Source: Nanosynbacter sp963524495
GTDB lineage: Bacteria > Patescibacteriota > Saccharimonadia > Saccharimonadales > Saccharimonadaceae
Length of the DNA stretch: 64,000 nucleotides
Direction: 5' to 3'
NCBI GenBank assembly: GCA_046846435.1
Contig: CP128407.1
Span: 682,001-746,000 of the forward strand
Shown: piece by piece, positions 41,930 to 51,395 of the stretch
Numbering within the stretch: position 1 is the stretch's first letter
Layout of the letters: every line of letters starts with the position of its first letter
Notes under the pieces: model-generated
Database searches by the model: none
What the model saw: only the letters and a program-made list of their open reading frames with translations
What the model was told of the DNA's origin: nothing
Made by a program: the position numbers and the translations under genes

Positions 41930-42892
41930 TCAATCCCTCTTCAACATCACCATAAATGCTTCTGATGGAATGTCAACCTTGCCGAAGCGTTTCATGCGCT
42001 TTTTACCGCGGGCTTGTTTGGCGAGGAGTTTCTTCTTACGGCTAACATCGCCGCCATACAGGTAGCCAGTGACGTCCTTGCGGTAAGCGCCAATATTTTC
42101 GCGGGCGATAAACCTACCGCCAATTGCTGCCTGCAACGCCACCTCAAAGCTCTGGCGCGGCACCACGTCTTTGAGTTTTTTGACGATTTCGCGACCCAAA
42201 CCTGGTGCCTCAGAACGATGGCACATCACGCTCAGCGCATCAACCATTTCGCCCGCTACATAAAAATCAACGCGCACCAAATCTTCCGGCTGATAGCCCG
42301 CCAGCTCATAGTTAAACGAACCGTAGCCGCTAGTTACCGACTTCAATTGATCATAAAAATCCGTCAGCAAATTGGCCAGCGGTGCCGTAAACGAAATCAG
42401 TGCCCGCTCGTCGATGTAACTGAGGTTTTTCTGCCGACCACGCTTGGCGACAATCAGCTGAATCACCGCACCGATATAGTCCTGCGGCACCACAATTTCA
42501 CCATCAATCCACGGCTCGCGAACCTCCGTAATCTGCGCTGGATCGGGCAGCTCGCTGGCTGACTTGATGTCCAGCTCCTCGCCGTTGGTTAGGCTGACTT
42601 GATAATCAGTGCTTGGATTGGTGACGATGAGGTCCAGATTATACTCACGTTCCAGCCGCTCACGAATAATATCCATGTGGAGCAAGCCGAGAAAGCCAAT
42701 CCGCACACCATAGCCCAACACCGGCGAATTCTCCGGCTCAAACTGCAGCGCCGAATCGCTCAAGCTCAGCTTCTCAATGGCCTCTTTCAGGTCATTATAA
42801 TCTTCGTTGGACACCGGGAAAAAACCCGCGTAGACGAAGGGCTTAACTTCTTTGTAGCCGGGGAGGGGCTGGACGGTGATTTTTTCAGTCAT
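41930..42892 (-). CDS. lepA: LepA/EF4 C-terminal half (domains III, IV and CTD), separate ORF
   Basis: 320 residues equal to residues from about 295 to the end of LepA: PLPGYKEVKPFVYAGFFPVSN opens domain III, with FLGLLHMDIIRERLEREYN, the domain IV/V region, and the LepA-specific CTD ending GGDVSRKKKLLAKQARGKKR. It has its own ATG (MTEKITVQ) and its own promoter (-35 TTGAGT, -10 TATAAT). The G domain and domain II are encoded 11.4 kb away at 54310-55386. All LepA-specific parts look intact, so a two-piece EF4 is plausible. The two break ends are similar (KYMTKE against MTEKIT). Confidence 0.93.
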   Translation of the reverse strand: MTEKITVQPLPGYKEVKPFVYAGFFPVSNEDYNDLKEAIEKLSLSDSALQFEPENSPVLGYGVRIGFLGLLHMDIIRERLEREYNLDLIVTNPSTDYQVSLTNGEELDIKSASELPDPAQITEVREPWIDGEIVVPQDYIGAVIQLIVAKRGRQKNLSYIDERALISFTAPLANLLTDFYDQLKSVTSGYGSFNYELAGYQPEDLVRVDFYVAGEMVDALSVMCHRSEAPGLGREIVKKLKDVVPRQSFEVALQAAIGGRFIARENIGAYRKDVTGYLYGGDVSRKKKLLAKQARGKKRMKRFGKVDIPSEAFMVMLKRD

Positions 42893-42903
42893 AACTGCCT
42901 ACT

Positions 42904-42938
42904 ATTATATCAGTTGAGCGTTTACCTACTCAACTGAT
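42904..42938 (-). promoter_or_regulatory. Promoter of the lepA C-half, overlapped by a perfect inverted repeat
   Basis: -35 TTGAGT (42928-42933), 18-bp spacer, -10 TATAAT (42904-42909), 11 nt to the ATG. A perfect 10-bp inverted repeat (42909-42938, arms ATCAGTTGAG/CTCAACTGAT, loop 10) covers the -35 and spacer. It has no U tract, so an operator or attenuator fits better than a terminator for the 803-aa gene. Confidence 0.5.
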
Positions 42939-42942
42939 CGCG

Positions 42943-45354
42943 TCAACGAATTGGTCCATGTGGAGGTGTGACTATTCCTGCCCGTATAGCCCTGACATAT
43001 TTGCCCAAGCTGCCCGGCATGTCACACCAAAATTCATCGTCATATCGCTTCGACAAAACATTTGCCAAACACTTATCCTGATAGTGCTCGATTTGCCCGT
43101 ATAGCTCACACAGTCGCCAGATGATAAGCTGGTCGCTGTAGTTTGTTAAGCCTACATACTTTAGATTGTTAAACTGACCAGCTAGCTGACACATAATCTT
43201 AATGTTAGTATCTTCTGTAGTCAGCAAGTCGCTTACGAACTCATTTATATCAAACTTTCCTAACGGCGGTTTAACTAGGCTTATAAACTCAATAAATCCT
43301 GGTAGACACTTCTTCTCCCTCGCCTCTTCCGCCAACTTACTAAAATCTGCTTCGACACCCCAGTACAATTCTTCTTTCTCCATAGAGTCACCGGCAACCA
43401 GCCTACCATCTCCAAATATCTCATCAAACTCACCACCCATCTCCTTGACTAATGGCTCCGCAAAACGCTTGTATTCACGGAATAGTTCGACACCCTTCCC
43501 GTCTTTTATCAAACCATTGATGACATCCATGCAGCTGCTATCAGCACCATATCCGTAGAGGTTACGATAAATATCTAGTCGATCTATGCCATAGTGCTTT
43601 TGATAGCGTTTGTCTCGTGTAAAAAAGATACCCCTATCATAGAAAAATACTTTAAGCTTCTCCGCCTGATCAATATAGCGATCAAGAATCAGTTCACCTA
43701 GTTTGTCGATGTCTAAGCCCCTTTGATCAACTATAGTTTTCACGTCTTCCACAAAATTACGCTCACCCCGCACAGATTGCAGAGTAGCGATACCACCGTT
43801 CTTCCAAAAATAGCTTTCGCCAACACTACTATCAGCCCCAAACCACAGCATCATGATGTCCCTCAGGGACAGGTCCTCCCCCTTTTGCTGCTTGGTACAA
43901 ATCTCATCAATCTTTTCGATCGTATGTATGGTCTCCAATTTATCCTGACCATTAGATAATTCACCGATTCTCTCATGCAGTGCATCTGTCATACACGACT
44001 CAACTCGACAGTCATCGCCATCAATCCCCAAAATCATTTTTATATCACCACCTTCACCCAGACACATCATGATACGAGGAATATTGTATCTACCGGTTGT
44101 GAATACAAGTATCTTAGTGATATTTCTATGGCCAAAGGAATCATAACTTGATAGTGCAACCTTATACAAAAAGTCATAAATGGAGTCTGAGCCGCCGGAG
44201 AACCAGCCGGTACATTGGCCCTCGAGTAATGTCTGCAGCTCCTCAGCTGTACTTTTTTGGGGCGTGGAAGAATCCTTATACTTACAAATTATTTCATGCC
44301 ACTCCCCTTGAGTCTCTCGACGTCGCTCTTGCCCTAGGCCTGTTCGGATCGCTACCTCCCTGCCATACAGCTCACCAAACTTAGCCGCCTCCAGTTCATC
44401 GGGCCTATATTTCCACAAAGTTTCATATACCGCCTCAAGTGCCGCAGGATTTACTTCTGGCAAAAGTCTCTTGCTACCAGTTCGGCGAACACCAAATGTT
44501 TTGGTTTGCGGATCAAACTCTCCTAGTTCTGGACAGGCATCGATCACATAGGACGAAAACCAGTCAGGATATCTGCCGGCCTCCAGCGCTGCTTTCCATT
44601 CACCTAGACGCCCAAGCTGTGCCTTATGAAAGTTACCAACCAGCTTAATCTGCGTATCATGATTGTACCAAGCTTCGTCAAGGCCGAATCGTTCACTCCA
44701 ACGAGGCGACGAAGATGATAACTGACGTAGCTCCTCTTCACTAGGCAAACTGTTAACGATCTTACTTTCAGCCACCGGTATCGACATAATATATGAACGA
44801 TACGGATACCTGTCCGAATCAGCATACCAGTTAGGCTTGGTGGTACTTTGCTGAGGCGGCAGTGGCGATTCTTCCTCCTCTGTATCCGTTGCTCTGCCCA
44901 GGACGTACCGGGTTAGTAGCCTCAGCTTCGCTGTACCGTCAGCCGGGTTTTTTGAACCGTATACATCCCCCAGGCGGCTATACCTCTTGACCAGTATCCC
45001 CAGGTTGCCATCCCGCCATTCACTACCTAGCCTAGTAAAGGCATCACTTACCAGTAACTGCTTCAGCTCCTCTGGAATAGCATACTTAGTCATGACGTCA
45101 AAAACTGCAAATATTCTATCACTTCGTTCCTGAGACTTCCAGCCCTCCTTTGGATCTTCGTACTCATTCAAAGATATACGGAGAGCTTCCGCCATTTGGC
45201 TGGCTACATCAAACGTGCCTGGCGCTTCTTTTCGAAGTTTCGCTACAACCTGACCCATCTTGTCAGCGGAAACATAGTCTTTGCGAAGCTCACCTTCTAG
45301 GGTCGGATCAAGAGCGGGTCTGTCAGGTGTCTCCCGATATTTATCAATCATCAT
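42943..45354 (-). CDS. Large unknown protein of the lepA island (803 aa)
   Basis: No family recognised. No signal peptide or clear membrane helix, so cytoplasmic or injected. Regions: a polar helical N-terminus (1-190), a central part (200-400; WYADSDRYPYRSYIMSIPVAESK, ERFGLDEAWYNHD), a compact alpha/beta-like stretch near 400-470 (GWFSGGSDSIYDFLYKVAL, NITKILVFTTGRYNIPRIMMCLG), and a helical C-terminus. Nine or more Cys residues are scattered. TATAAT lies 8 nt before the ATG. Together with the 566-aa gene upstream it forms the part of the island next to the lepA C-half. Confidence 0.7.
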   Translation of the reverse strand: MMIDKYRETPDRPALDPTLEGELRKDYVSADKMGQVVAKLRKEAPGTFDVASQMAEALRISLNEYEDPKEGWKSQERSDRIFAVFDVMTKYAIPEELKQLLVSDAFTRLGSEWRDGNLGILVKRYSRLGDVYGSKNPADGTAKLRLLTRYVLGRATDTEEEESPLPPQQSTTKPNWYADSDRYPYRSYIMSIPVAESKIVNSLPSEEELRQLSSSSPRWSERFGLDEAWYNHDTQIKLVGNFHKAQLGRLGEWKAALEAGRYPDWFSSYVIDACPELGEFDPQTKTFGVRRTGSKRLLPEVNPAALEAVYETLWKYRPDELEAAKFGELYGREVAIRTGLGQERRRETQGEWHEIICKYKDSSTPQKSTAEELQTLLEGQCTGWFSGGSDSIYDFLYKVALSSYDSFGHRNITKILVFTTGRYNIPRIMMCLGEGGDIKMILGIDGDDCRVESCMTDALHERIGELSNGQDKLETIHTIEKIDEICTKQQKGEDLSLRDIMMLWFGADSSVGESYFWKNGGIATLQSVRGERNFVEDVKTIVDQRGLDIDKLGELILDRYIDQAEKLKVFFYDRGIFFTRDKRYQKHYGIDRLDIYRNLYGYGADSSCMDVINGLIKDGKGVELFREYKRFAEPLVKEMGGEFDEIFGDGRLVAGDSMEKEELYWGVEADFSKLAEEAREKKCLPGFIEFISLVKPPLGKFDINEFVSDLLTTEDTNIKIMCQLAGQFNNLKYVGLTNYSDQLIIWRLCELYGQIEHYQDKCLANVLSKRYDDEFWCDMPGSLGKYVRAIRAGIVTPPHGPIR

Positions 45355-45400
45355 TGATCACGATTATACTACTTTTTAATAATTTGTCAATTATATTATG

Positions 45401-47101
45401 CTAGCAGGTTGCACCCTGGCGAATTTCCTTAAGCGTCTCAGCAAGCTTTGCCTGTTGCTCAGGGCTGTAGAAATAGCCTAACGCTTTACTCATACCACCG
45501 CCTTTCCCCTTAGCACGGTATCGTGACGGCTGTCCAAAATTGGGGTCGTTCCTTATTAAACTATCAACTATCCTATCAAATAGAGGGGCACTACAATGTA
45601 GCTCACGCATGATCTCTTTTTTTACTCGATACCCTTCAGGGGCCAACTTCGTATAGCCTTCACTTCTGAGATACTTACCTAACTCATCAACTTGCTCCGG
45701 TGACAAGCCTTCACGAATTCTCACCTGACCACTTTCAGCGACAAATCTATAGATTTCAGGCCGTAGGTTCAGCAAGTCCATGGCATCTCTCACCAATTTC
45801 AAACCCACCCCAAGGCGCTTTGTTGCCGTACTTATCATGGCATATCCCTCTGGTGGTGGAGGCGCAAATAACCCATTCTCCTGTGCTTTTCTCATAATCA
45901 TTGCCTGCTGCTCCGGACTATAAAACTCGTGCACCTGACCAGAACGACACTTTATACCATCAGATAGGACACCAGCTTTTTTAAGTTCTCTTGCTATCCT
46001 TATCAGTGCCATCACCGTCACATCTACAGTTTTAGCGAGAGCAGTGATTGTCAAATACCCCTCTGGCGGCGGCTGTGTAAACAACCCCCTCTCCTCAAGC
46101 CTTTTTCGTATTACTTCAACCTGCTCTTCAGTAAAAATTGATTGCTCTTCTCCATACCAATCTCGCTTAACTACATATCCCAACAAACCCTCCTGATTCA
46201 ATTCAGCGATGTGTCTTACAACGGTGCGATACGCCACTCCAAACTTAGCTGCCAATTGATTGGCATTCATCGTCCCCTCTTCATTCGCCTGAGGGGGATT
46301 TAGATAATTACCCCCGCGCCGGGTATCCACCCCAGCTGATTGCTGAATATCGTTTGCTAACGCTGCCACCAGATGCGGCACAAACTGCTGATCGCAGCGC
46401 ACCGATACGCCACAGCCTGGATATTGCTCCATCACCCCCGCAAGCTGCGTTTTCGTACAGGTAGCCAGCTTTGCCCGCTCTTCTTCTGGCAGCCGCGTTG
46501 TATCAAATACAAAGGTACCATTGCCGTAGGCGTCACAAATTAGCACCGTCCGCTCGAGTGATGGGATAGTTACCTCATGGTATGGCTCCTGGCGCATCAT
46601 CGTCTCTACTGACCCGCGACGAATCTGTAATGCTTCGCTGCTCAGCTCAATACCAAATTTATTCGCCAATATGAACAGCAGTATTTTCAGCCGTGGTTGG
46701 CGAGTAATCCACTCACGGTGGGGCGCCTCGGACGCACTGGTGGTAGGACCGGGCCGATCATCAGGTGGCACAAAGACATGGTCAGTCGATTCAATCTGGC
46801 CAATAACCGTATCAATAGCTATGAGCTGCTCCGCTTTGTCAGCAATATGGCCAAGTAGCTCGCCGATTTTCTCCATACCGTAGTAAGCAAACGCCGCATC
46901 CTCCCTTTCAGCAGAATTGTCTAGCCAAATCGTCGGCTGGTGCTCGTATGCCTGCACCGTCTCATTAACCAGCTGAATCAATTGACTCAACGCATCATCG
47001 GCGTAGGTATCAATATTTTCGACCGTCAACGGTTGATTAATAATTTCCTCTACACTGCTTGCAAAGTCCTTGCCATGATCAATACTACCGAGTCGCTCCA
47101 T
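45401..47101 (-). CDS. Multi-HTH-repeat protein of the lepA island (566 aa)
   Basis: Residues 1-270 are unknown and partly polar. Residues about 280-560 hold at least four diverged copies of a unit of about 70 residues: a winged-helix-like start (LAAKFGVAYRTVVRHIAELNQEG; TALAKTVDVTVMALIRIAREL; TATKRLGVGLKLVRDAMDLL; KEIMRELHCSAPLFDRIVDSL) followed by a phrase like FYSPEQQAKLAETLKE and PPPEGY. This suggests tandem DNA-binding domains. TGCTATAAT lies 7 nt before the ATG. The role is unknown; a regulator of the island or a nucleoid-type protein is possible. Confidence 0.7.
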   Translation of the reverse strand: MERLGSIDHGKDFASSVEEIINQPLTVENIDTYADDALSQLIQLVNETVQAYEHQPTIWLDNSAEREDAAFAYYGMEKIGELLGHIADKAEQLIAIDTVIGQIESTDHVFVPPDDRPGPTTSASEAPHREWITRQPRLKILLFILANKFGIELSSEALQIRRGSVETMMRQEPYHEVTIPSLERTVLICDAYGNGTFVFDTTRLPEEERAKLATCTKTQLAGVMEQYPGCGVSVRCDQQFVPHLVAALANDIQQSAGVDTRRGGNYLNPPQANEEGTMNANQLAAKFGVAYRTVVRHIAELNQEGLLGYVVKRDWYGEEQSIFTEEQVEVIRKRLEERGLFTQPPPEGYLTITALAKTVDVTVMALIRIARELKKAGVLSDGIKCRSGQVHEFYSPEQQAMIMRKAQENGLFAPPPPEGYAMISTATKRLGVGLKLVRDAMDLLNLRPEIYRFVAESGQVRIREGLSPEQVDELGKYLRSEGYTKLAPEGYRVKKEIMRELHCSAPLFDRIVDSLIRNDPNFGQPSRYRAKGKGGGMSKALGYFYSPEQQAKLAETLKEIRQGATC

Positions 47102-47108
47102 GTACGAT

Positions 47109-47117
47109 ATTATAGCA
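47109..47117 (-). promoter_or_regulatory. Extended -10 box for the 566-aa gene (leaderless)
   Basis: TGCTATAAT with a 7-nt spacer to the ATG at 47101. Confidence 0.55.
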
Positions 47118-47298
47118 TCTTATACTATTATTGTAAATAGTGGGCCCTCTCAATCACAAATAACCACCTTAACCCAGCCACATATTCTTTACTGAATCCC
47201 ATAATGGCACACTCATGTCTTTATCAAATTGAAAATTTAGTTCTCATTAGTGGATTATCGGGTCGGCAAGGGCGCTCAATCCTCTATAATAATGTCTT

Positions 47299-48118
47299 TT
47301 AATAGGTCGGTTTAGAATAAGCCTGCTGTTCGCCATAGCCGATGCGTAGCAAAATAGTCGGATATTCTCCGGCCAGACCCAGTGTCTTTGCCATTTCTGC
47401 GGCAATTTCTGGCTGCTCATTTGGCTGGTTCAGATAGGCATGAGCGATCCCAAGCTCCGTGGCAGTCAGCAAGAAACGCTGCAGCGTCCGACCCAAACTC
47501 ACCCATTCGCACCGACTATTTTCTCTCGTCGTAAAAAGAACCAGATGAGAAGCCGATGCTATCTTTTCGCGATCGGCCTTATTCTGCGTCTTAGCATTGA
47601 TAGCCATCGACATGATCGGCTCAGCCATCCAACGCGGCACATTAGGTGCGCCAAACACGGCATAGCTCAGCCCATCAAGTGTCTGATCTTGATGCTTTTT
47701 GTTAAATCGCATCCAGCTTTTCAGCTCAGCCTTAAATGCCTCATTTTGCATTTGATACGTATTCCCCTGAAGAACGTATTGTTCAATATCATTAAACTGT
47801 TTGGTTTGACGCGCGTAATAATGAACCGAGATGCCCTTTTCACTGCGGATAGATTGTAATTTCTTTAGCGCGTCTGGGTAATTCCCTCATCTCCGTCGCA
47901 CAGCCCCAGCTCACAAACAACTCTCTATCGTGAGGATCGACCACCGGCAATCTTCTGTCGAAATCAGGGTGAATTTCTACTGCCGACTCGCTCTGACGAA
48001 AGCGCCACGGCTGAGTATTGTGGCCTGATGGCGCTTTGACAGCCTCAGAAACCAAAAACTCAAAGTTAGCTGGTGATATATTGTTACTGCGAGACACTCT
48101 TGCCATAATTCTACCCAA
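47299..48118 (-). pseudogene. Acg-like nitroreductase-family gene with a frameshift
   Basis: The N-part (NNISPANFEFLVSEAVKAPSGHNTQPW, VVDPHDRELFVSWGCATE) and the C-part (MAEPIMSMAINAKTQNKADREKI, SLGRTLQRFLLTATELGIAHAYLNQP) are the FMN-binding halves of a nitroreductase-fold protein of the Acg type. The N-part frame runs into a stop. The correct continuation (NYPDALKKLQSIRSEKGISV...) is one frame over, with the break near 47880-47890 around GGGAATT. It lies in the lepA island next to a lepA relic, consistent with neglected cargo. Confidence 0.8.
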
Positions 48119-48199
48119 TACGCAAGCCTTTCTATCTCGTTAGCTACTTATTGTAATAAAGTATACTGTAAGGTCAATCAATATTGCCGAGTCAAGCTT

Positions 48200-48260
48200 T
48201 CAGCCATTCTTCTTGAAATCATTGTAATCTTCGTTAGATGCCAGGAAAAAGCCTGACTAT
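48200..48260 (-). pseudogene. Relic of the start of the lepA C-half
   Basis: On the minus strand the frame reads GFFLASNEDYNDFKKNG then stop, against GFFPVSNEDYNDLKEAIEK in the intact lepA C-half at 41930-42892; nucleotide identity is about 80 percent over the core by eye. A decayed duplicate of one break end of lepA, inside the island. The remaining gap around it (48119-48380) shows only a TATACT and no other gene. Confidence 0.8.
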
Positions 48261-48380
48261 CCTACTTACACCATTCTAACCGCCTGAGTCCTGACCTTAG
48301 GCGGGCGAGAGTGTTCTATGTATTGCCAGACAGATATCGCAGGCTAGATTGGTCTATATTACCAACTCGTATGCATGTTC

Positions 48381-51161
48381 CTATACGAGACTATCTAGCC
48401 CCTGGCCAAGTTTGATACTGTAGGGATAAGCTGGATCAAAAACTTCTGCGCATTCAAAATCGATCGGCCGCATTGATGCAATGCGATATTGCCCATTATC
48501 GTCCCTGCTATACTCAATGATAAAATCTTTCAAACGCCATGGTTTATCAATCCCTGTATCGCGCCGTACGGTCTCAGCGATGTCTTGTATGCGCGAAAGA
48601 GCGTCAGTCATCAGCTCTCGCTGATTTGACTCCGGCACAGCATTGTCTGCAAAGAAATTGCGTACCGTTCGCCCGCTCTCGCCATTTATCTTCTCCATCA
48701 CAACAAAACCTTGTTGCCCGTTCGTAAAGACCCGAGCAATTGGCTTTGGCGCGTCAACGCCAAGCTTGCGCAGCAACAAAAGCGCCTCGAACTCATCGAC
48801 TGGCCCCCGACGCTTTGCCTCCACGACATTCTTCACAATCACCTCGGTATCGCCAGCAAGCGATAGCCCAAAAACTGCCTCACCAGGATACGGATCGTTT
48901 GGGTTCGCTATTTTGAGTGATGTCGCCGACTGCAGTAGTTCGGTGCCAATATCAGGACTTGAGAACAGTTCGGATAACTGGCCTTTTACTGCCTCACTAT
49001 AACTACTGTCGATCCTCATTTCTCGCTGATTTTCCAGGCTTCTCACTTCGTAACCCAAGTTAACCGGCTCCGTGTTTTTTAGCTCGCGAGTATAGTAATG
49101 CCGGTGCAGAGCTAGCTGTGTCATACGAAAAGCCAGACGTTCACTGGGGCTAGTCGGTCGACTATACGGTTCCAACCGGCCATCTTCAGTGCGATACAAA
49201 CCCCCTGCTGACTCTTCGTCCTTGACATTGTATTCTATAGTATCTACTATATTATTTCTTTCCAGCTTGTCACCTTTCAGACCCAGCACCGTTCTTGGTC
49301 GGTCTCTCGCACTAAGCAGTCTAATTCGGCTATCATAATCATAGTCTGACCCTGGCACCCCTAGCACGCTCATGATATCGTCAGGAATCGTTCCTGTAAA
49401 TCCAGTGTCATAGTAATGGGCGGCGTCTGGGTGCTGGATATGAGAACGCAGGTACTCGCCTTTTACTTCGTCGTTAAAGTTATTGCAAAACTTTCGCGGA
49501 TACACAAGGTAGGTAGGAAACTCTATGAGCGACCCGCCTGTCGCACGGCTACTCATACCGAGTTTGCGGCGGCGGGCGTAGAGTTGAGCACGGCGCCCCA
49601 CGTACGCATAGACACCGTCACGACCGAGGAATACTTCTTCAAATTCTCTCTCGCCTATCCGCTTAGTGTCCCACTCGGCAAACAGTCTATCGTAGTAGCC
49701 AGTATCAACTTCAAGTACCTGATTGAATATTTTAGCCGCTCTTTCCAGGGTTTCAGATATATCAACCTCTCCCATCTCGGCTATATAGTCTGCCACCAGC
49801 CTGCGGTAGGTCGGCCAGGCATCACCCGTCTTGTCTCCTCGCCCACCGAATAACTCTTGAGCATACCGGTCTCCGTACCGCGACGCTATATCCTTCTGTA
49901 GTTTATCGTAGGCCTGTTTAATAGTCTCTCTCAATCTCCTATCATCTTCGGTTTTGGGAAGTCGCAAACGTCGATCGGCCTGAACCGCTCTTTTGTGAAA
50001 TTCCGTCCCCGGTCGAGATGATGTCACATGCTCTATGTCACCCGCCTCGTCTGCGTATGGATGATATTTCACTATACCGCGCAGCTCTGGCTTGAGTTCG
50101 GCAATATATGCACGTAACCTAGACGCCTCTTCTGCACCAATAAGCCCCTCCAGGTCAAGCTGAGTAACTTTTTGCGCAGTCGAGTAGTGGTTTGCACATG
50201 CCCACAATACAGTACTCCGTGCGACTGTGTCCATACCGTAGTATGATAAATGACCAAGGACGGCATCTGCTAGATCGTCGCTTAATTTTATCTTATCTAT
50301 ACAGCTAAGGACTATTTCTGGGGCAGCTTCACCAAAGACATATACGCATTGCAGTACCTGTAATTCATAGCCGGCATCAATGAGTTCGTAGGCGATACTA
50401 GCATCAAGGCCGGTGAAGTTCTTGAGGTAGCCAGCAACTACATCACCGTGGCCGGTATTGATGATTTTGTGGGCAATTTCATTGTGATCGAGACCAGTAA
50501 AGTTCTTGAGGTAGTAGGTGACTGTCCCACAATTACCAGCGTCGATGAGTTTGTGGGCAATTTCATTGTGATCAAGGCCGGTGAAGTTCTTGAGGTAGTA
50601 GGCAACTGTCCCACCCTCACAGGCATCGATGAGTTTGTGGGCAATACTAGCATCAAGGCCGGTAAAGTCTGTGAGGACGTGGGCGATTACCCAACTATAG
50701 CCAGCGTCGATGAGTTTGTGGGCAATTTCATTGTGATCAAGGCCGGTGAAGTTCTTGAGGTAGCGGCCGACTCTCCCACCACAACCAGCATCAATGAGTT
50801 CGTAGGCGATACTAGCATCAAGGCCGGTAAAGCTATCGAGGTTGCGGGCAACTGCCCGACCATGGCCGGCATTGATGAGTTTGTGGATGTCATGGTTCGT
50901 CAATTGATGGTTAGAATTCTCGCTTACCAGAGTCTCAAGCAACTCATCAACAGTGTATGTATCTTCTACCGCCTGCTTAAACCCTCTCTCACCATCTCGC
51001 GCAACATGACCAACAAGAGAATTCTCGACACAAGAAAGACCTTCGTGATTCTCTGCCCGACCCGCAGAGTCCCCTGTCAAGTCTTCAGAGTCCAGTGAAC
51101 CTTCGGTTATGTGTTCAGAATCATCTACTCTTATAATTTTTCCTGTTTCGTGACCGTTCAT
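48381..51161 (-). CDS. Repeat protein with kinase-like C-terminus (926 aa), lepA island
   Basis: Residues about 78-285 contain seven tandem units of 27-28 residues in two alternating versions (FTGLDHNEIAHKLIDAGxxx and FTGLDASIAYELIDAGxxx, each ending VxxYLKN), predicted to be helical solenoid. The middle (300-700) is charged and unassigned (YGDRYAQELFGGRGDKTGDAWPTYR). Residues about 750-920 resemble an aminoglycoside-phosphotransferase/kinase fold: LLLLRKLGVDAPKPIARV, GFVVMEKINGESGRT and a late MRPIDFECAEVFD. The active-site assignment is uncertain. No signal peptide. AAAAGGA precedes the ATG. A solenoid plus kinase-like layout suits an effector or host-interaction protein. Confidence 0.75.
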   Translation of the reverse strand: MNGHETGKIIRVDDSEHITEGSLDSEDLTGDSAGRAENHEGLSCVENSLVGHVARDGERGFKQAVEDTYTVDELLETLVSENSNHQLTNHDIHKLINAGHGRAVARNLDSFTGLDASIAYELIDAGCGGRVGRYLKNFTGLDHNEIAHKLIDAGYSWVIAHVLTDFTGLDASIAHKLIDACEGGTVAYYLKNFTGLDHNEIAHKLIDAGNCGTVTYYLKNFTGLDHNEIAHKIINTGHGDVVAGYLKNFTGLDASIAYELIDAGYELQVLQCVYVFGEAAPEIVLSCIDKIKLSDDLADAVLGHLSYYGMDTVARSTVLWACANHYSTAQKVTQLDLEGLIGAEEASRLRAYIAELKPELRGIVKYHPYADEAGDIEHVTSSRPGTEFHKRAVQADRRLRLPKTEDDRRLRETIKQAYDKLQKDIASRYGDRYAQELFGGRGDKTGDAWPTYRRLVADYIAEMGEVDISETLERAAKIFNQVLEVDTGYYDRLFAEWDTKRIGEREFEEVFLGRDGVYAYVGRRAQLYARRRKLGMSSRATGGSLIEFPTYLVYPRKFCNNFNDEVKGEYLRSHIQHPDAAHYYDTGFTGTIPDDIMSVLGVPGSDYDYDSRIRLLSARDRPRTVLGLKGDKLERNNIVDTIEYNVKDEESAGGLYRTEDGRLEPYSRPTSPSERLAFRMTQLALHRHYYTRELKNTEPVNLGYEVRSLENQREMRIDSSYSEAVKGQLSELFSSPDIGTELLQSATSLKIANPNDPYPGEAVFGLSLAGDTEVIVKNVVEAKRRGPVDEFEALLLLRKLGVDAPKPIARVFTNGQQGFVVMEKINGESGRTVRNFFADNAVPESNQRELMTDALSRIQDIAETVRRDTGIDKPWRLKDFIIEYSRDDNGQYRIASMRPIDFECAEVFDPAYPYSIKLGQGLDSLV
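50375..50915 (-). repeat. Tandem coding repeats of 81-84 bp
   Basis: Seven degenerate copies within the 926-aa gene, recognisable on the plus strand by the recurring core AGGCCGGTGAAGTTCTTGAG. Unit length stays a multiple of three, so copy number can change without frameshift. Confidence 0.85.
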
Positions 51162-51395
51162 TTTTTCCTTTTACCTATTGATGATTATGGTCTATATTGT
51201 AATATGTAGACACTGAACGCCGCAAGTATTCTATTCTAAAGTGTCTTACTCGCAGGATTAGGTTTGCAGCTCAGAGAGGACTGTTCCGCCATATTTAGCA
51301 TGGCGTATCTAACGACTATGGTCATGGTGGATCGGCTGAGGGGATCGGGTCTTGACATGGTTTTTCAACCAGCTTGATTTAGCAAAATACTTGGT
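51162..51395. other. Gap in the lepA island without a supported gene
   Basis: It holds a 6-bp inverted repeat at 51287-51305 (arms CGCCAT/ATGGCG) and a 40-codon minus-strand frame (51236-51358) with no ribosome-binding site. No lepA similarity was found here by eye. Confidence 0.4.

Noticed and set aside
42909..42938. Inverted repeat as terminator of the 803-aa gene
   Set aside because: No U run follows, and it overlaps a good promoter for the lepA C-half.
50375..50915. CRISPR-like periodicity
   Set aside because: The repeats are degenerate 81-84-bp coding units in a continuous frame, without short conserved repeats and unique spacers.
50448..51098. Long plus-strand frame (216 codons) over the repeat region
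   Set aside because: It is the antisense image of the repeat protein, whose own frame has a start, a ribosome-binding site and protein-like composition.
51236..51358. 40-codon minus-strand frame in the island gap
   Set aside because: No ribosome-binding site or -10 box at its start and no recognisable similarity.
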